Source: Karstenula rhodostoma CBS 690.94 | Taxonomy: Eukaryota; Ascomycota; Dothideomycetes; Pleosporales; Didymosphaeriaceae | DNA: 64,000 nt | Assembly: GCA_010093485.1 (NCBI GenBank) | Contig: MU001494.1 | Coordinates: 828,301 to 892,300, forward strand | Direction: 5' to 3' | Shown here: positions 33,881-45,400 of the stretch, piece after piece | How positions within the stretch are numbered: the stretch's first letter is position 1 | Layout: every line of letters begins with the position of its first letter | Notes under the pieces: model-generated | Told to the model about the DNA's origin: nothing | What the model saw: the letters and a program-made list of their open reading frames with translations, nothing else | Databases searched by the model: none | Made by a program: the position numbers and the translations under genes

Positions 33881-36800
33881 TTAAGCAGGATTAGGGACCT
33901 GTTTCGTCTCGCCTTCAGCAATCGCCCTAAACAGCGGCCCCATATAGTTTCTGAGCGTCAGGTTGTGTGCCATTACAAATCCAAGATGTTCTTTCACAGG
34001 CGTGAAGACCCTTGGGACCCAACCTGCTGACCTCGCTTGCTGCTCGTCCTGCTCATCCCTCAACATGTCCCGATCTCTGTTCTCCCGCGCGGCGTCGCTC
34101 ATCCTTGGTTTCTTCCCGCCAGTGCTTCGTCGATGATCCAGACTGGATTCGCTAAACGTGCGTTTGTGTACAGGTGAATCCGGAATCTCGTGTACAGAAG
34201 AGGGTGGTGGAAGCTTTCCAAGTTGGCGTGCAAGGTTTCGAAGCACTAAGATGGATGATAGTGGCAGACCGGCAGCATCACTAGTCTCATCGGTCACTGT
34301 GTTGTAGTACCTGAAATTGGGCGCCGGGGTTTGAGCGAGCATTTGGGCTGTTGAAACAGGCCGGTCGCCGTACCCGTACTTCTCATTGTGTCGTGCTCCC
34401 ATGCCCAAGCTACCCAGGCCCACAGGCTGGCTGAACTGGGGCTGGAAGTTCTCATGGCGGACTTGTGCGGACGAAGTGAGCGGTGAAGAGCTCGATGGTG
34501 TACGATTATGCTTCGCGTGGATGGCGTGCAAAAGGCTAGTATCAGGAAGGTGCGTCTTAATATGCTGGCCAGCTTCGTACGCAGACTCTGTACCGGCTGA
34601 GTCGAAATGCGTGCATCCACCCCAATGGCAGAAGTATTTGGGTGGCTTGGAAGTGCTGATTGCATCACCATTTTCCATGTCGATGTCAGGCTTTTGCTCC
34701 AACAGCCATTTTCCGGTCTCGTCCCGCGGTACTTTGAGATGCGAAGACACTACATGTTCCCACATGGCTTTCACGCCGGATGCAAACTCACCGCATTCCA
34801 TTTTCGCGGACGAGTGCTTGCTGTCTGAAACGCCATTCAGCAGGCTGGGCGGATGCCAACAGCAGCGAAGATACGGTTTCTTAGTCGCGGGGTCGACCGG
34901 AACCGACCGCGGGCGAATACCCTTGATCGTATATTTCGGCGGACTGGTGGTCGTGATTACTTGGGCTTGTGCACCGACAAACGTTGTTGACACATTTGTG
35001 ATGAAATCTTTTGCCGGCATGAGCTGTTTGTAGGATGCGTTATTCAACATCATGTCTGAGAAGGCCGCGTTGTACGCAGTCCACAGCTGTATCTGGGTGA
35101 TCTCGCCCGTGGGATCTTCTTCGTAGCACGTTCGTAGCCACTGCGAACTGCGTTCGGGCTCATCAAGAGTGACAAGCTGTTCTATTATGGCAGAAGACAG
35201 CTTGGGTGCGTCCTCCGCATGCGAAGTCGACTTGGAAGTCTTCGGACTGTTTCGGCGCTCTTCAAAGGCTTGAGCACCGGATTGGAGCAGTCGGACCAGC
35301 TGGCTCACGAGCACTTCGACGTCGATTTCATCGACTAGGATCTGAACATTGTCCGGGAAACCAGTGAAGATGTACAAGAAATCCAGGCACGCAATACGAA
35401 GGTCCTCATCTTCGACGAGTAGCCAGTCACAGATGGACTTCAGAACTTTGGTGGGGGCACCAGTAAGCTTGTTGGTCGCTTCGAGGTTCATCGCAATCCG
35501 GCCTAGTGCTCTTAATGATGTTATGATCTTTCCGCGGTCATCACAGTCAACTTGAGCGAGCAACGACTGATATAAGGGGCTCTGGGGTTCCATGTACCAG
35601 AACTTTGTTGTTTGCTCCAGGATTTCCAGTGCATAATGCTGTAACTCGTTCGTTGTCGGATGGTTTGGTAAATTCAGCAATATCACAAGCAGATCTTTCG
35701 TCAACGGTATTGTTGAAACAAGGAAGGCATTTTCCTGGAGCATGCCCATATTCCGGAAGATAAGAGCTGCTTCGTTGATCATATTGAGAGATTTGGCATC
35801 TTCGTCCGGTAAAAGATCGTCCCGTCTATCCAAGGTCTCCAGCGACTGGATGCGCCGCAAGAGATCCTCGGTCCCGCTGAGGCCGTTCAGGATGTTTGGT
35901 TGATCGAATTCATCCTCCACATACGAGACCTCCCATTGGACATCAAAGTACAAAGACGCGGCCTGTATAATCTTTTCGATGAGTGCCTCAGCTAGACCAG
36001 GGAATTGGTCAAACCTATACTTGTCGCCGCGTTCGTGCGAGATTTTGACCAGGTGGTGCAGAGCATAAGCCTCCTCTTCGGGTTCCTTTGATCGCAGCGC
36101 ATGCAAAGCCCTGATATATATGTTCGGACCGGGGAAACCTGTGCCGGGGAGCATCATGCCCTTGAGCGGCACAGGCCTGTTCTTCCTATTGACGATGTAT
36201 TTCCTCTTCAGCTGATTGAAGTATTCTGGATTGTTCGACGGTGTATTCACGGGCTTCATATTGGAAGGAGCGTTCGTCCGGGGCTCATAGTTGGCGATAG
36301 TCATGGCAGCTCCGCTGGTCCCGTAGACGCCGTTGGGTTGAGGCGAGTTGAGATGACCGGCGGATTGGCGCGTCTCTCGTCGCGAGACCTCTGGCTGGAA
36401 GAGGACTCGCTGCGGCGGAGCATGGCGGAGAGCTGGTGCACCATTAGTGAAGGTCTTCTCCTTGAAAGAGCCACATACAGCGCCGCCCCAGACTTCCAGG
36501 GTCGTCCACGTCCATCTTGTTTTCGCGCGGGGTCTTTGACTCGCCGTCGCCTTCTGAATCCTCAGATTCGTCGTCACCGCGCAGCCGCTCTGTTTCCCGG
36601 CTGAGAGGACGGAAGTAGTTCTCGGCGTTGCGGGTCAACAGATCGCCGCCTTTCGCAGACACGTCTTCGAGGATCTCTTTGGGCGGCGGTTCGCGCTTGT
36701 GGATAGTGGATATCTCGTAGGCACTGTAGCAGGTGTTAGGCGCTTGGGCGCAGCAGTATACGGTGTGTGGCGTACGCGAGATTCTTGTAGTATGCTGTCT

Positions 36801-37150
36801 TGACCAGAAACGCTTGTGTAGTCAGGTTCGCGCTGCCGGGGAGGAACTCGCCCGCCAGACGTCGCCAGGCAAGTTTGTTGCCCTTGGTGTCCGAAACTTT
36901 GTCGTAGCCGCCCTCTGCGTTGACGCGCTTGTATAGGCGCAATAGGTTGATGTGTCGGCTGCCGATCTTGGGTTCGCGGTCGAGGATGGTCCTGCGCGTC
37001 ACGGTCAGCACGGCTGCGCTCGGCAACGATGCGCAAGCAGAGCACAAACCCTCGTTTCTCGTGGTATTCTGCTAGTTTGTCTAGGAACTCTTCATATTCG
37101 GTCGTGCGCTCGACTGATTCTTCGCGCGACTGTTTGTCCTTGGGCGCCAT
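33881..37150 (-). CDS. RSC9: RSC chromatin-remodeling complex subunit RSC9 (ARID protein)
   Basis: DNA-binding subunit of the RSC-type SWI/SNF remodeler. Exons 37150-37050, 36991-36776, 36723-36479 and 36432-33881 give 1037 residues; all introns are 46-59 bp. The N-terminal ARID domain (about 15-105) spans exons 1-3: EYEEFLDKLAEYHEKRG, GSRHINLLRLYKRVNAEGGY, WRRLAGEFLPG and AYYKNLAAYE. A helical, armadillo-like central region follows (LLVILLNLPNHP, CLDFLYIFTGFPDN). Then an RFX-like domain (IQLWTAYNAAF...KDFITNVSTTF) and two Cys/His elements near the C-terminal third (RCCWHPP...; CHWGGCTHF...H...HL). It is divergent from the REC114-like gene; the two starts are 338 bp apart. No lesion seen. Confidence 0.92.
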
Positions 37151-37488
37151 GTAGGGCACGCCTTCCTAGCGGCTTGCACCTTGAACTCGCTGAGGCATGA
37201 ACGGTTCGCGACGGGGGCTGTATGCGCAATTGCTCGTGCGGGAAGCTCGCGGGTAAGTGCGCGCGGCGCGTTCGCGATGGTGATGAACATCAGAATGCAG
37301 TTCCAAAGTTCCCACCGCGCCTGCTCGCCTGGGTGTGCACGGGCCACCGTTCACGTGAGTGGCTCTTTCCCGTCCTACGACGCGTCGCTCATTCCTTGCT
37401 TCCGTCCCAACAACCTTCACTCACTCACCTCGCAGCCCAAGTGCCGGGACGAGGAAGCATCTTCAGAGGAGGGCCATTATTTGATCGC
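37151..37488. other. Short divergent promoter region
   Basis: 338 bp separate the RSC9 and REC114-like start codons. Both promoters must lie here or overlap the leaders. The REC114-like frame stays open upstream to about 37222, so part of this stretch could be coding. Confidence 0.5.
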
Positions 37489-39085
37489 ATGCTAAACCGT
37501 CGGCTAACTTCCAGCATGCTCACCTTCGACTTAGCAGCGCTACACACGCAGGATGTATTGGCAGGAGCGCCCCCTCCAACAGGCGGCTGGACGAAGCTGA
37601 CGAATGCGCTCGTGGTCGTCTTTGATACGTTCCGCTCGCACGGGGAGCCCTCTGTGATTATGAAGATCTTACAAGCGTCGCAAGTGCTGGTAAGCTATGT
37701 CGGACACAGACTGTCTCCGGCATTAGGACGTCTACCAAAGCTAATTGAGCGGATCAGTATGATATACCGCTTCAAGATTTGATCGACCGTGGAAAGCCTG
37801 TTGTGGACAGGTTGCATCGTCAAGGCATCGATGTGTCGAGCGAGGCGGCGCAACTGCCCATCTCTGGCATGGCCAGCACTCCATCTCTGGCGTTCAGGTA
37901 CAATGTGCCCGAAGTTAATAAGGTGACCTTGGAACGTGAATTGGTGCTTGCTTTTTCTGACAGGGCATCCAGGTTCGCCGCATTCAGATGAGGTTCTCTC
38001 CTTCCGACTTCGATGTTGCCTATGACCATGTTCGTGAACTGGGTCTTTGGTTCACTCCAACACAAAAGGCTCGATCCGCCTCGCCCGTGCGCAGTGGTCC
38101 ATCGTGTTCACCTTCTCAGCTATCGGAGATCACTGGCCGACCTGTTACTGCCGTGCCTTCTTCTTCTTCTTCTTCTTCTTCTTCTTCAGCAGCAGCAGCA
38201 GCAGCAGTCCTGGACATGAACAATACAGTCACCGGCCTACGCCCGTCGACTGCTTCATTCTTCAGTTCGGGCTCCACAGCCAGCTCTCGAAGACCTGATT
38301 CAGCTGCAGCCCTATCTCCTTACGAGCCGACTATTCGCTCGCCATTATCAGCTCGTCCGGATACTGCCAGTTCCATTATTGCGAGCGACCTTCCTCCTCG
38401 ACGTGAGCTGCCTTTTGAGAGACTTGATACAGCAGACTCGACCGGAAACAACAGTACCAGACCGGGAAGTCGACCACTCAGCGGTGTTATGGGCCCACCT
38501 ACCATGCCTGCAACAGTACGTGCTGGTACCAAGAGGCCCAATTCGAGAGCAGGTAGCAGCCACGGCACTGAGCTCCCGCCTCTGCGAAAGCCGACGTATA
38601 TCAGCAAGACTCTCACGTCTCAAGCGGCCAAGCTGAACGCTGGACCAGGATCCATCTTGAATGCCAGGGACACAGTGCGACCTCAGTCCGCGATCACGCA
38701 GAATAATTATACCGCAATGCAGCAAATGATGAGTTCGGCTCCAGTCTTGACACCAGGTACTCCGAGGCCGGCAAGCAGCTACAACACTACAACGATGCAT
38801 TCACTTGGTATCATTAACAACGACAACAGCCTGGTAGAGACGTCGGCAGCTCTGAAAACACCTCGTGGGTCGGAGCTGAACATGCTTGAATCGAGCCCCG
38901 CAGAGAACAAGGGTGACAATGAGCAGCATGCCGAGGAGCTTGCGACGTACGCGCAGCAGTCGAATGAACCACGTCTAAACGAGCTTAATAACTTCATCTT
39001 CCAGCATATACAGGACGACAACTTTCTCACGTTAGTTGACGATATGCAGATGACCTGGGCTCGGATCGGGACGGGACTTGGGTAG
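37489..39085 (+). CDS. Possible REC114-like meiotic recombination protein
   Basis: Three exons (37489-37689, 37758-37922, 37964-39085) join in phase 0 to 495 residues. The N-terminal 140 residues are compact: TFDLAALHTQDVLAGAPPP, WTKLTNALVVVFDTFRSHGE, YDIPLQDLIDRG, then KGIQVRRIQMRFSPSDFDVA followed by HVRELGL. This is a conserved-looking beta-rich block. Then comes a long disordered region with an 11-Ser/7-Ala tract, and a conserved-looking C-terminal helix (FIFQHIQDDNFLTLVDDMQM). An ordered N-terminus, disordered middle and short C-terminal helix match Rec114/Rec7, which activates Spo11 breaks in meiosis. That match is by architecture and impression, not a clear motif. The second intron has a weak donor (GTGACC). 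Start could be 37516 or further upstream. Confidence 0.6.
38156..38207. repeat. Coding microsatellite (TTC)n(AGC)n
   Basis: About 32 bp of pure TTC repeats is followed directly by about 20 bp of AGC repeats. In the frame of the REC114-like gene it encodes a poly-Ser then poly-Ala run. Length variation between strains is likely. Confidence 0.85.
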
Positions 39086-39422
39086 ACACGGGCAGATCTT
39101 TCGAAGCTGGGACTCAAAACGCAGCTTTTAATCTCAGATTATGTCACGAGAAGCAGCATATCTACGACCTCACGATTCCCAATTTTGCCAGTCTTCTTAC
39201 GTCATTCGGTGCGTCCGCGCATCAGCGCGCAGAAGTTGCATTTACGTACGCTATGTGCTGTGGGGGATGTACTGATGGCCTTGTTTGGGACGATAACAAT
39301 ATGATCTTAGCCTTAGTATTCCTGTACTGCAGTGTATACACTAGATACCCGTGCACGATGACGATCCACATACCATACACCATTTTCATTTGAACCTTTC
39401 CCATTTCCTACATGCTCAAGAG
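39086..39422. other. Convergent intergenic region
   Basis: About 340 bp between two convergent genes; should contain both 3' UTRs. Nothing else recognised. Confidence 0.5.
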
Positions 39423-42122
39423 CTACACCTCCTCGTCCTCATCCTCATCAACCCACTCCCCCGGTGGCGGTGCCGGGATACTAAACTCCTCCAAGCTCCC
39501 GTGCCCCCACTGACTCTCGCCCACATCTTTCTCCACCACAGGACTACTCCACCCCTCCATCGTGACCCTCGCCGGACTCGGGAAACTGCTCGGAATGAAC
39601 AACGGCGGCGGCTTGCTCGCTTCGGGGCTGCTCATCGGCATGCCCAGCGCCCGCTGCGACTTTGGCGTCGTAGTCGCGCTCCTGTTTCGCCTCTGCGTCC
39701 GCGGTGTCGTAGTCGCACTCTTGTCCCGCCTCTGTCTCTTCGGCGTCGTCGCGATACGCGTGAACATGGGCTCTTTCTTCATTTTGGACTTCTGCGGCGT
39801 CACATTTGGCGACATCTGCGTGGGATCCACGGTAGTAGCTTGGCTTATAGTACTGGAGTATGTTTGCGGAAGGAGCTGGGTGGGAGGGTCTCGGGGAAGG
39901 GGGCGCGGTGTCGCTTGGTAGCTGTAGTGTGAATCGTGGGCGACGTGCATGCTTGAGGGGAAGGGGGCAGGGCGGCGGTATTGAGAGTAGGTCTGGTATT
40001 CGGAGTGGAGTTGTTGCTCTGCTTGGCTGGAGTGGGAGGGCTCGGGGTGGAGGCGGGCTGGGGGCGAACGGAAGACTTGGATGTCGGGGTGGCGAGGTGC
40101 AGCTGGTGTTGCGCTTGGGACGTCGTCGAGATCTTCCGATGGTTGATCGTCATCGTCGAACATGGGGACGATCTGTTGGGTTCTGTAATCCTCGACTGGT
40201 GATGATCTGCGCTGCTTGGTAGGCGTCGAGGGTTGCGGTACGGCAGCGGTGACAGGCTCTTCTGCTTCTTCTGGCATTTCATCATCGGCAAACATCAGCG
40301 TTGGTGTCTGTGTCCTGAAGTCTTCGAGCGGTGGCGAGGACGGGAGCTGCTGTACAATGGGTGGCGTAGTAAAGTTGTCAGTAACAACGCTGGGTTCCTC
40401 GTTTGTGACCGCAGTCTCGCGCGGCTTAGGTGAGGAGAAAGGCAGGGGCGGCAGTTCAGCCACCTCCGAAGATCCCTCGTTGGTGTTGGAAGATGCTGGA
40501 TGTGATGGAGTCTGCAGACCAAGCTCCTGCGATACCTTGGCATTGTAACGGTCGATCGGCTCTCCGAGCTCTTCGGACTCTTCCCTCACCGCCCGTCCAG
40601 CTTCCCTAGGTAAGTTTGCACATGCTCGGTCGATGTCGAGAAGCATGGATTGAGTCTCTTCTCCGACGTTGACCCCACTGATTGGACTATCGGCATTTCG
40701 TAGTAGTGCTTGTGTGTCCTCTCCGATATCATAATCAGCATCAGACGGACCATCGCTCTCACTAAGGTCACCTGGCTCATCCTCTGAGTCTGGAATCGTG
40801 CTTGCGAACTTCTTCAGCGCAGGTGGTGGTATCTGTTCCTGCGGGCCCTCTTGAAAGGTAACTTGCTTGCGCTTTGAAGGTGTCTCTGCCCCTCGCTTGG
40901 ATGGTGTTTCTGCGATCTTCGCCGCGTTTGCGGAACGCGGCTTCAATGGTGTTCGATCAGATCTCCGTGGAGTGTTTTGAGTGGAAAGCAGTGTTTCGGG
41001 TGGTGACTGTGAAGACGCAATCTCAAACACACCACGTTTTTCAGGCGTAGACAAGAGGCCAAACCGAGTCTTGGGTGACGTCTCGAACGAAGCTCTGGAA
41101 GCTGGAGTTCCTCGGCGTCGGGTCGATGACCGGAGAGGTGTGTGCCTGCTCCGTGTAGTAGGTGCCTCAATGAACCGAGTAGGGCGGTATTCATCTTCGG
41201 TGCCATCATCGCCCTCCACGGCTTGAAGTGACAGTTCAGCGGTTGGAAGATTCTCTTCCTCTGTAAGTCTAGCCGGAGTATGCTTTTCAGTACCTGCTTC
41301 TTCCTCGTTCCCAAAAATGAAGCTGCGATAAGCAGCGTCCACCTCTTCATCGGTGGTTTCGCTTCCCCCAACGTCTTCATCAGAGTCCAGAACCAGCGGA
41401 GTCATGGTATGGACCATCTGCGTCAAAGTTCGCTGCTTCGAATCCTTCTTCGTGTCTTTTGTACTGCCCTTGGCGCCCCAGCTTGTCCGTGGCGTCCGCT
41501 TGACCGGCTTGAAATCTGGTTCCGTGGAACCTGGCGCGGGCGAGCGCCCATCCACAATCTGCGTCATAGTAGACTGCCTGCGAAGCCTCGGCTTGGGCGC
41601 CTCTTCCTGCTCGGTCTTATCACTGGCTTCCAAGTCCTCGTCTTCATGCACACGCGCAACAGGAGCAGCGGCTCGTCTTCGCCTTGTAGATCGCTGCGGC
41701 GCATCGACCGGCGCATCCTTCCGTCTACGCTTCGGCGTCGGTCGCACAGGTTCTTCCTCGTCCTCCTCCTCTTCCTTCACCACCTCACGCATAACATCAC
41801 TATTACGCTTCTTCCCTGTCCTTTTCCTCTGTGCCTCCTCAACCTCCTCGTCTTCCACCGACTCCCCGCCCTCATCGTCCGAATCCTGCACCGTCCCCCT
41901 CCTCCGCATCATCTCCGGCAGGAACTTCATCTGCTTCTTGCCACTGTCATCGTGCGGGTCGGGGCGGCGCACAACCTTCCGCCGGTGCGGGAAGTACTGT
42001 TGGTGCGGTGCGGCCTTTTTTGAGTAGTAGGCTTTGAAGCTCGCGGTCTTGTTGCCCGAGCGCGTGCTTGGCATGGTGGCAGAAGGTGTATCCGTAGTTG
42101 ACGGGTTACGGTTGCGGGTCAT
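39423..42122 (-). CDS. Large disordered nuclear-type protein with repeated short TQ motifs
   Basis: Single exon, 899 codons, ATG at 42122. No known domain recognised. The protein is Ser/Pro/Glu-rich with several basic clusters that could be nuclear localisation signals (KRTGKKR, PTPKRRRKD). It carries paired short motifs: STMTQIVDG and RTLTQMVHTM; GEDTQALL and GEETQSMLLD; LEDFRTQTPTLMFADDE and VEDYRTQQIVPMFDDDD. Acidic patches alternate with SP/TP sites typical of CDK substrates, and RSATTTPKSQR-like basic repeats lie near the C-terminus, which ends in an acidic tail. The N-terminal segment SFKAYYSKKAAPHQQYFPHR looks conserved. Its neighbours are RAD4 and the REC114-like gene, but that proves no link. 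Real coding is supported by length and the absence of stops. Confidence 0.8.
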   Translation of the reverse strand: MTRNRNPSTTDTPSATMPSTRSGNKTASFKAYYSKKAAPHQQYFPHRRKVVRRPDPHDDSGKKQMKFLPEMMRRRGTVQDSDDEGGESVEDEEVEEAQRKRTGKKRNSDVMREVVKEEEEDEEEPVRPTPKRRRKDAPVDAPQRSTRRRRAAAPVARVHEDEDLEASDKTEQEEAPKPRLRRQSTMTQIVDGRSPAPGSTEPDFKPVKRTPRTSWGAKGSTKDTKKDSKQRTLTQMVHTMTPLVLDSDEDVGGSETTDEEVDAAYRSFIFGNEEEAGTEKHTPARLTEEENLPTAELSLQAVEGDDGTEDEYRPTRFIEAPTTRSRHTPLRSSTRRRGTPASRASFETSPKTRFGLLSTPEKRGVFEIASSQSPPETLLSTQNTPRRSDRTPLKPRSANAAKIAETPSKRGAETPSKRKQVTFQEGPQEQIPPPALKKFASTIPDSEDEPGDLSESDGPSDADYDIGEDTQALLRNADSPISGVNVGEETQSMLLDIDRACANLPREAGRAVREESEELGEPIDRYNAKVSQELGLQTPSHPASSNTNEGSSEVAELPPLPFSSPKPRETAVTNEEPSVVTDNFTTPPIVQQLPSSPPLEDFRTQTPTLMFADDEMPEEAEEPVTAAVPQPSTPTKQRRSSPVEDYRTQQIVPMFDDDDQPSEDLDDVPSATPAAPRHPDIQVFRSPPARLHPEPSHSSQAEQQLHSEYQTYSQYRRPAPFPSSMHVAHDSHYSYQATPRPLPRDPPTQLLPQTYSSTISQATTVDPTQMSPNVTPQKSKMKKEPMFTRIATTPKRQRRDKSATTTPRTQRRNRSATTTPKSQRALGMPMSSPEASKPPPLFIPSSFPSPARVTMEGWSSPVVEKDVGESQWGHGSLEEFSIPAPPPGEWVDEDEDEEV

Positions 42123-42448
42123 GCGCGTCGCGTAATGGACGCGTCGAGGTTTGGGGCTAGTGCGTCATCGTCACTTTAGGACACGATCAGGCAACGAGGC
42201 TTCGTTCCTACGGTCAGTTGGAATATAGAAGACAATTAAAGGTGACATACTCACCACCACGATAATTTGCAATACTTAGGACAGAGTAAATTGCGTTCAG
42301 CTTATGATCGTTCGCGGCGTGGATATGGAACACTGTGATACGAAGCTACGCCGTCTCTGCGAAAGCCATTGACGTTCATTTCGGAAACGTAGCTTCGTGT
42401 CTCCATGAAACTATGACTGAGAGTACGTATTACACCTATATACATGCA
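42123..42448. other. Intergenic region with an inverted repeat
   Basis: About 330 bp between the 899-residue protein start and the RAD4 stop, both on minus. It contains the 11-bp inverted repeat at 42340-42398; nothing else recognised. Confidence 0.5.
42340..42398. repeat. Inverted repeat, 11-bp arms
   Basis: ACGAAGCTACG at 42340-42350 is matched by CGTAGCTTCGT at 42388-42398, separated by 37 bp. The arms are perfect complements and could form a hairpin. On the minus strand it lies about 50 bp past the RAD4 stop, so it could be in the RAD4 3' UTR. Confidence 0.7.
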
Positions 42449-45400
42449 TCAAGTATCATCCATCAACCAATCTGGCTCTGCATCTTCATCGTCCGGATCC
42501 TCAAGCGGCAGTGATCCTGCATCTGACAGCGAAGAGGTCGGCAATGAAGGCTCCGCGAGCTTTGTTACAATGCCCGTCTCGTCAAAGACAGACTGAACAC
42601 CATTTCCCTCAAGCACAGTGTTTTTGGGCTTGTCCGGCTCTGTGTGCACATCTGCTTCTATAGGCTGTGGCTCTATCTTCTCAGATGGCATGTCAATCTC
42701 AGGTCTTTCAAGACGTACATCCGGCAGGAATCCTCCATTCGGATCAACTGGATCATCTTGTTGCACGAAATTACCCTTTAGATCTGGGCTACACGTTGAT
42801 TTGCTTGCCTTCGGCGGCGGTGAATCGCGAAGGAATCCGCCGCCGTAGTCATCGTCGTCTTCCAACACAAGGAAGCTGCTTTGCCGCCTAGGCAGAAGCT
42901 GCTGTTGTGATAGGATGGCGCTGCCAAAATTTTGTGACGCTTCTCGTTCGAGTCCTCTGGGATGACTTTCAAACCCATCTGGTACAAAACCACCGCTCGC
43001 ATCCTCGTCTTCCTCGCGATCAAAACCACCATCAAAGCCCCCGGCATGATCTTCGTCTTGAGAGTGGGGTTCATAGCACCGCACGGGAAGGTTTTTAGAT
43101 TCGCCTTCATCAGGGAAGAAGCCACCGGCAAATGCTTCCTCCTTCAAATGCTTGTCTTCCTGCTCCACTTCCTTTTGCACATCGACTTGCGGTGTTTCGT
43201 CGCCATAGTCCTGCCCGTTTATTCTCTGCACAATCTTGAGACCGAGGAAGAAGCGTCTCCACAGACGCATGGCTTCTGCTGTACGGTTCTGCTCTTCAAC
43301 CAATTCCAGGGAGTATTCCAGACCCTCAATGACTGCTTCAACTGCTTCAGCGTACTCCTGTGCGACAACAACACCTTGCACGACGGCCGTACCATGGCGC
43401 CCCTTGAATTTGAATCCGGTAATCGCTTCAGCATAGTCCACACCCACGATGCGAGCAGCTTTCGAAGCTAATTTGTGGCGTATGTGACGACCGCCGGGAG
43501 GACACATGGACGGGACATACAGGTCCAAGTTGCCATACGCGTTCCTGGGAACACGTCCACGAACGACCGGAGGTGGGATGTAGATCGATGTCTGATACTC
43601 TGCATAGAGCCCAGCGCCGATATCATCTTCTTGATCTTCCACGGTTGTATCCGGACCGATCGAAAGCCGTCTGCCTTTCTTGGGTTTCGCATGCTTCAAC
43701 GGTTGCTCCCCGTCCTGCACGTCCTTCCCAAGTCGGTACCATTTGTCCGCGCTCCGTACAAGGTGGACATCCTTCCGACGGTAAATCGGCTCCATTTTCG
43801 GTTTGAAAGATGAACCCACATTGACCTTTCCGACCTGATTGAGCGGATAGATGACCTCATTGTGCCGCAAATGTCGCTCGAGCACGTAAACCGGATGATC
43901 CTTGAAGTCCTGCACGGCCTTTGGTATGCCTTCAGCAGCCTCTTTGCGAGTGAGTGCCGCATCTTCGACCTGGTCTCGATCCAGTTCTGGCTTACGCTTC
44001 CAGAAGCCCATCACTTGTTCCCACCAGCTTTCACCGCGCTGTGTGCTCTCTACTCTAAATTTTCGTGTTTTTGCATTGTACGCTTTAGTATATCGCCGTG
44101 TCACATCTTTCGCAGTGTAGTCATCGTCGAACGCAATTGCGTAAGTCAAGGTGTTATGTGCTGAATTGAGTGGAGGTTCTAGCTTCTCAGGCTGGTTGAT
44201 CGTGAACGTCGACAAAGGATCAACGGGTACCCATTTCTGATGTATATTGTTGAAAACTTCTACCCAATAGACGGGGTATTCCGTGTGGTACTTCTTCCTC
44301 TGCCTCGGAGCAACGCCGGTGCTGAGAGCAGGATGTCGCTCACCAAGAGCTCTTTCCAGTCTTGATTTGGATTTGCGCGAAGAAGCTGCGGCTATTGGTT
44401 TGGGCGGGCTGAGGCTTTGCGTATTATATGGATCTAATGTGATGGTGTTTTTTATCGTGTCTGGCTTCTGCGGAGTGGAAGGTTGCGCTGCCGATGCAAA
44501 AGGGAGACACTGCAACGAGCATACGAGCCGGGCTTCAAGCCCAACACCACGTATCAGAGCGCAGAACAGTTGTGCGCCAACGTCTTGAGAACCTTCGAGT
44601 TTTGATGCAGCGGCTCGAAAGTCATCGAGATCCATGGGGTCGTCAAATTCATCAAAGTCGGAGAAGGGGCGGACCTCCGCATCTGTGTCCACCCACCGTG
44701 GTTTGCACATGCCCTTTGCCGTCGCGGTAAAGCGCTTCGACCACAGCATTTTCAGGTCACCGATACCTGCTAAGAACTGTTTCGATGCTTGGAATTGCGA
44801 CAGATTAGGATCTGGCACGAGGTTGGCAAGGACCTTGGCAGAGAGGACGTTTCTCACGGTCGCTTGCACAATACGGTCGTTGCACCAGGCATTTCTACGG
44901 TGAACATGGTACAGTAGGCACATGGCGTGCCATTTGTGTATGTCAAGCCTTCGCCTTTTGTCCACAGCTGTTATCGCTCTCCTTCGGACCTGTCGCTTGG
45001 TCTTGCTCTCTATATCGTCCTGAGCACCGATAGTTACGGAGATGTCGTTTATCACAGGCTCATCGTGTGTGTCGGAGTCGCCGCCATCCGCCAGAGCATC
45101 CTCCCATTCCATATCGCTGTCGTCAGATTCATCCGAGTCGACAATCGTTTGCCGCGTACTGGGTTGACTTTGCGCACGGTTACGTTGGTCGCGTGCGCTT
45201 GGCGACGGTGATCTGACTGGGGGCGCTTGAGGTGGGGGTTTTTGTGACTGTGCTTGCAACGAGGCTTTGGACGATGGTTCGGACGGGTTCGTCTGCGGTG
45301 GTACAGCGCCGGGCGCGGGTGCGGGCGTCCCAACATCATGTCGTGTCTTGCGCTTCTTCAGCGGGCGTGCCTCCTCTGCCGCAGCCTCCGACAGAAGGTC

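Noticed and set aside
38156..38207. Possible CRISPR-like or transposon repeat
   Set aside because: It is a simple trinucleotide microsatellite in a coding exon; there are no spacers or terminal repeats.
39351..39932. 193-codon plus-strand frame
   Set aside because: Antisense shadow of the 899-residue protein's C-terminus.
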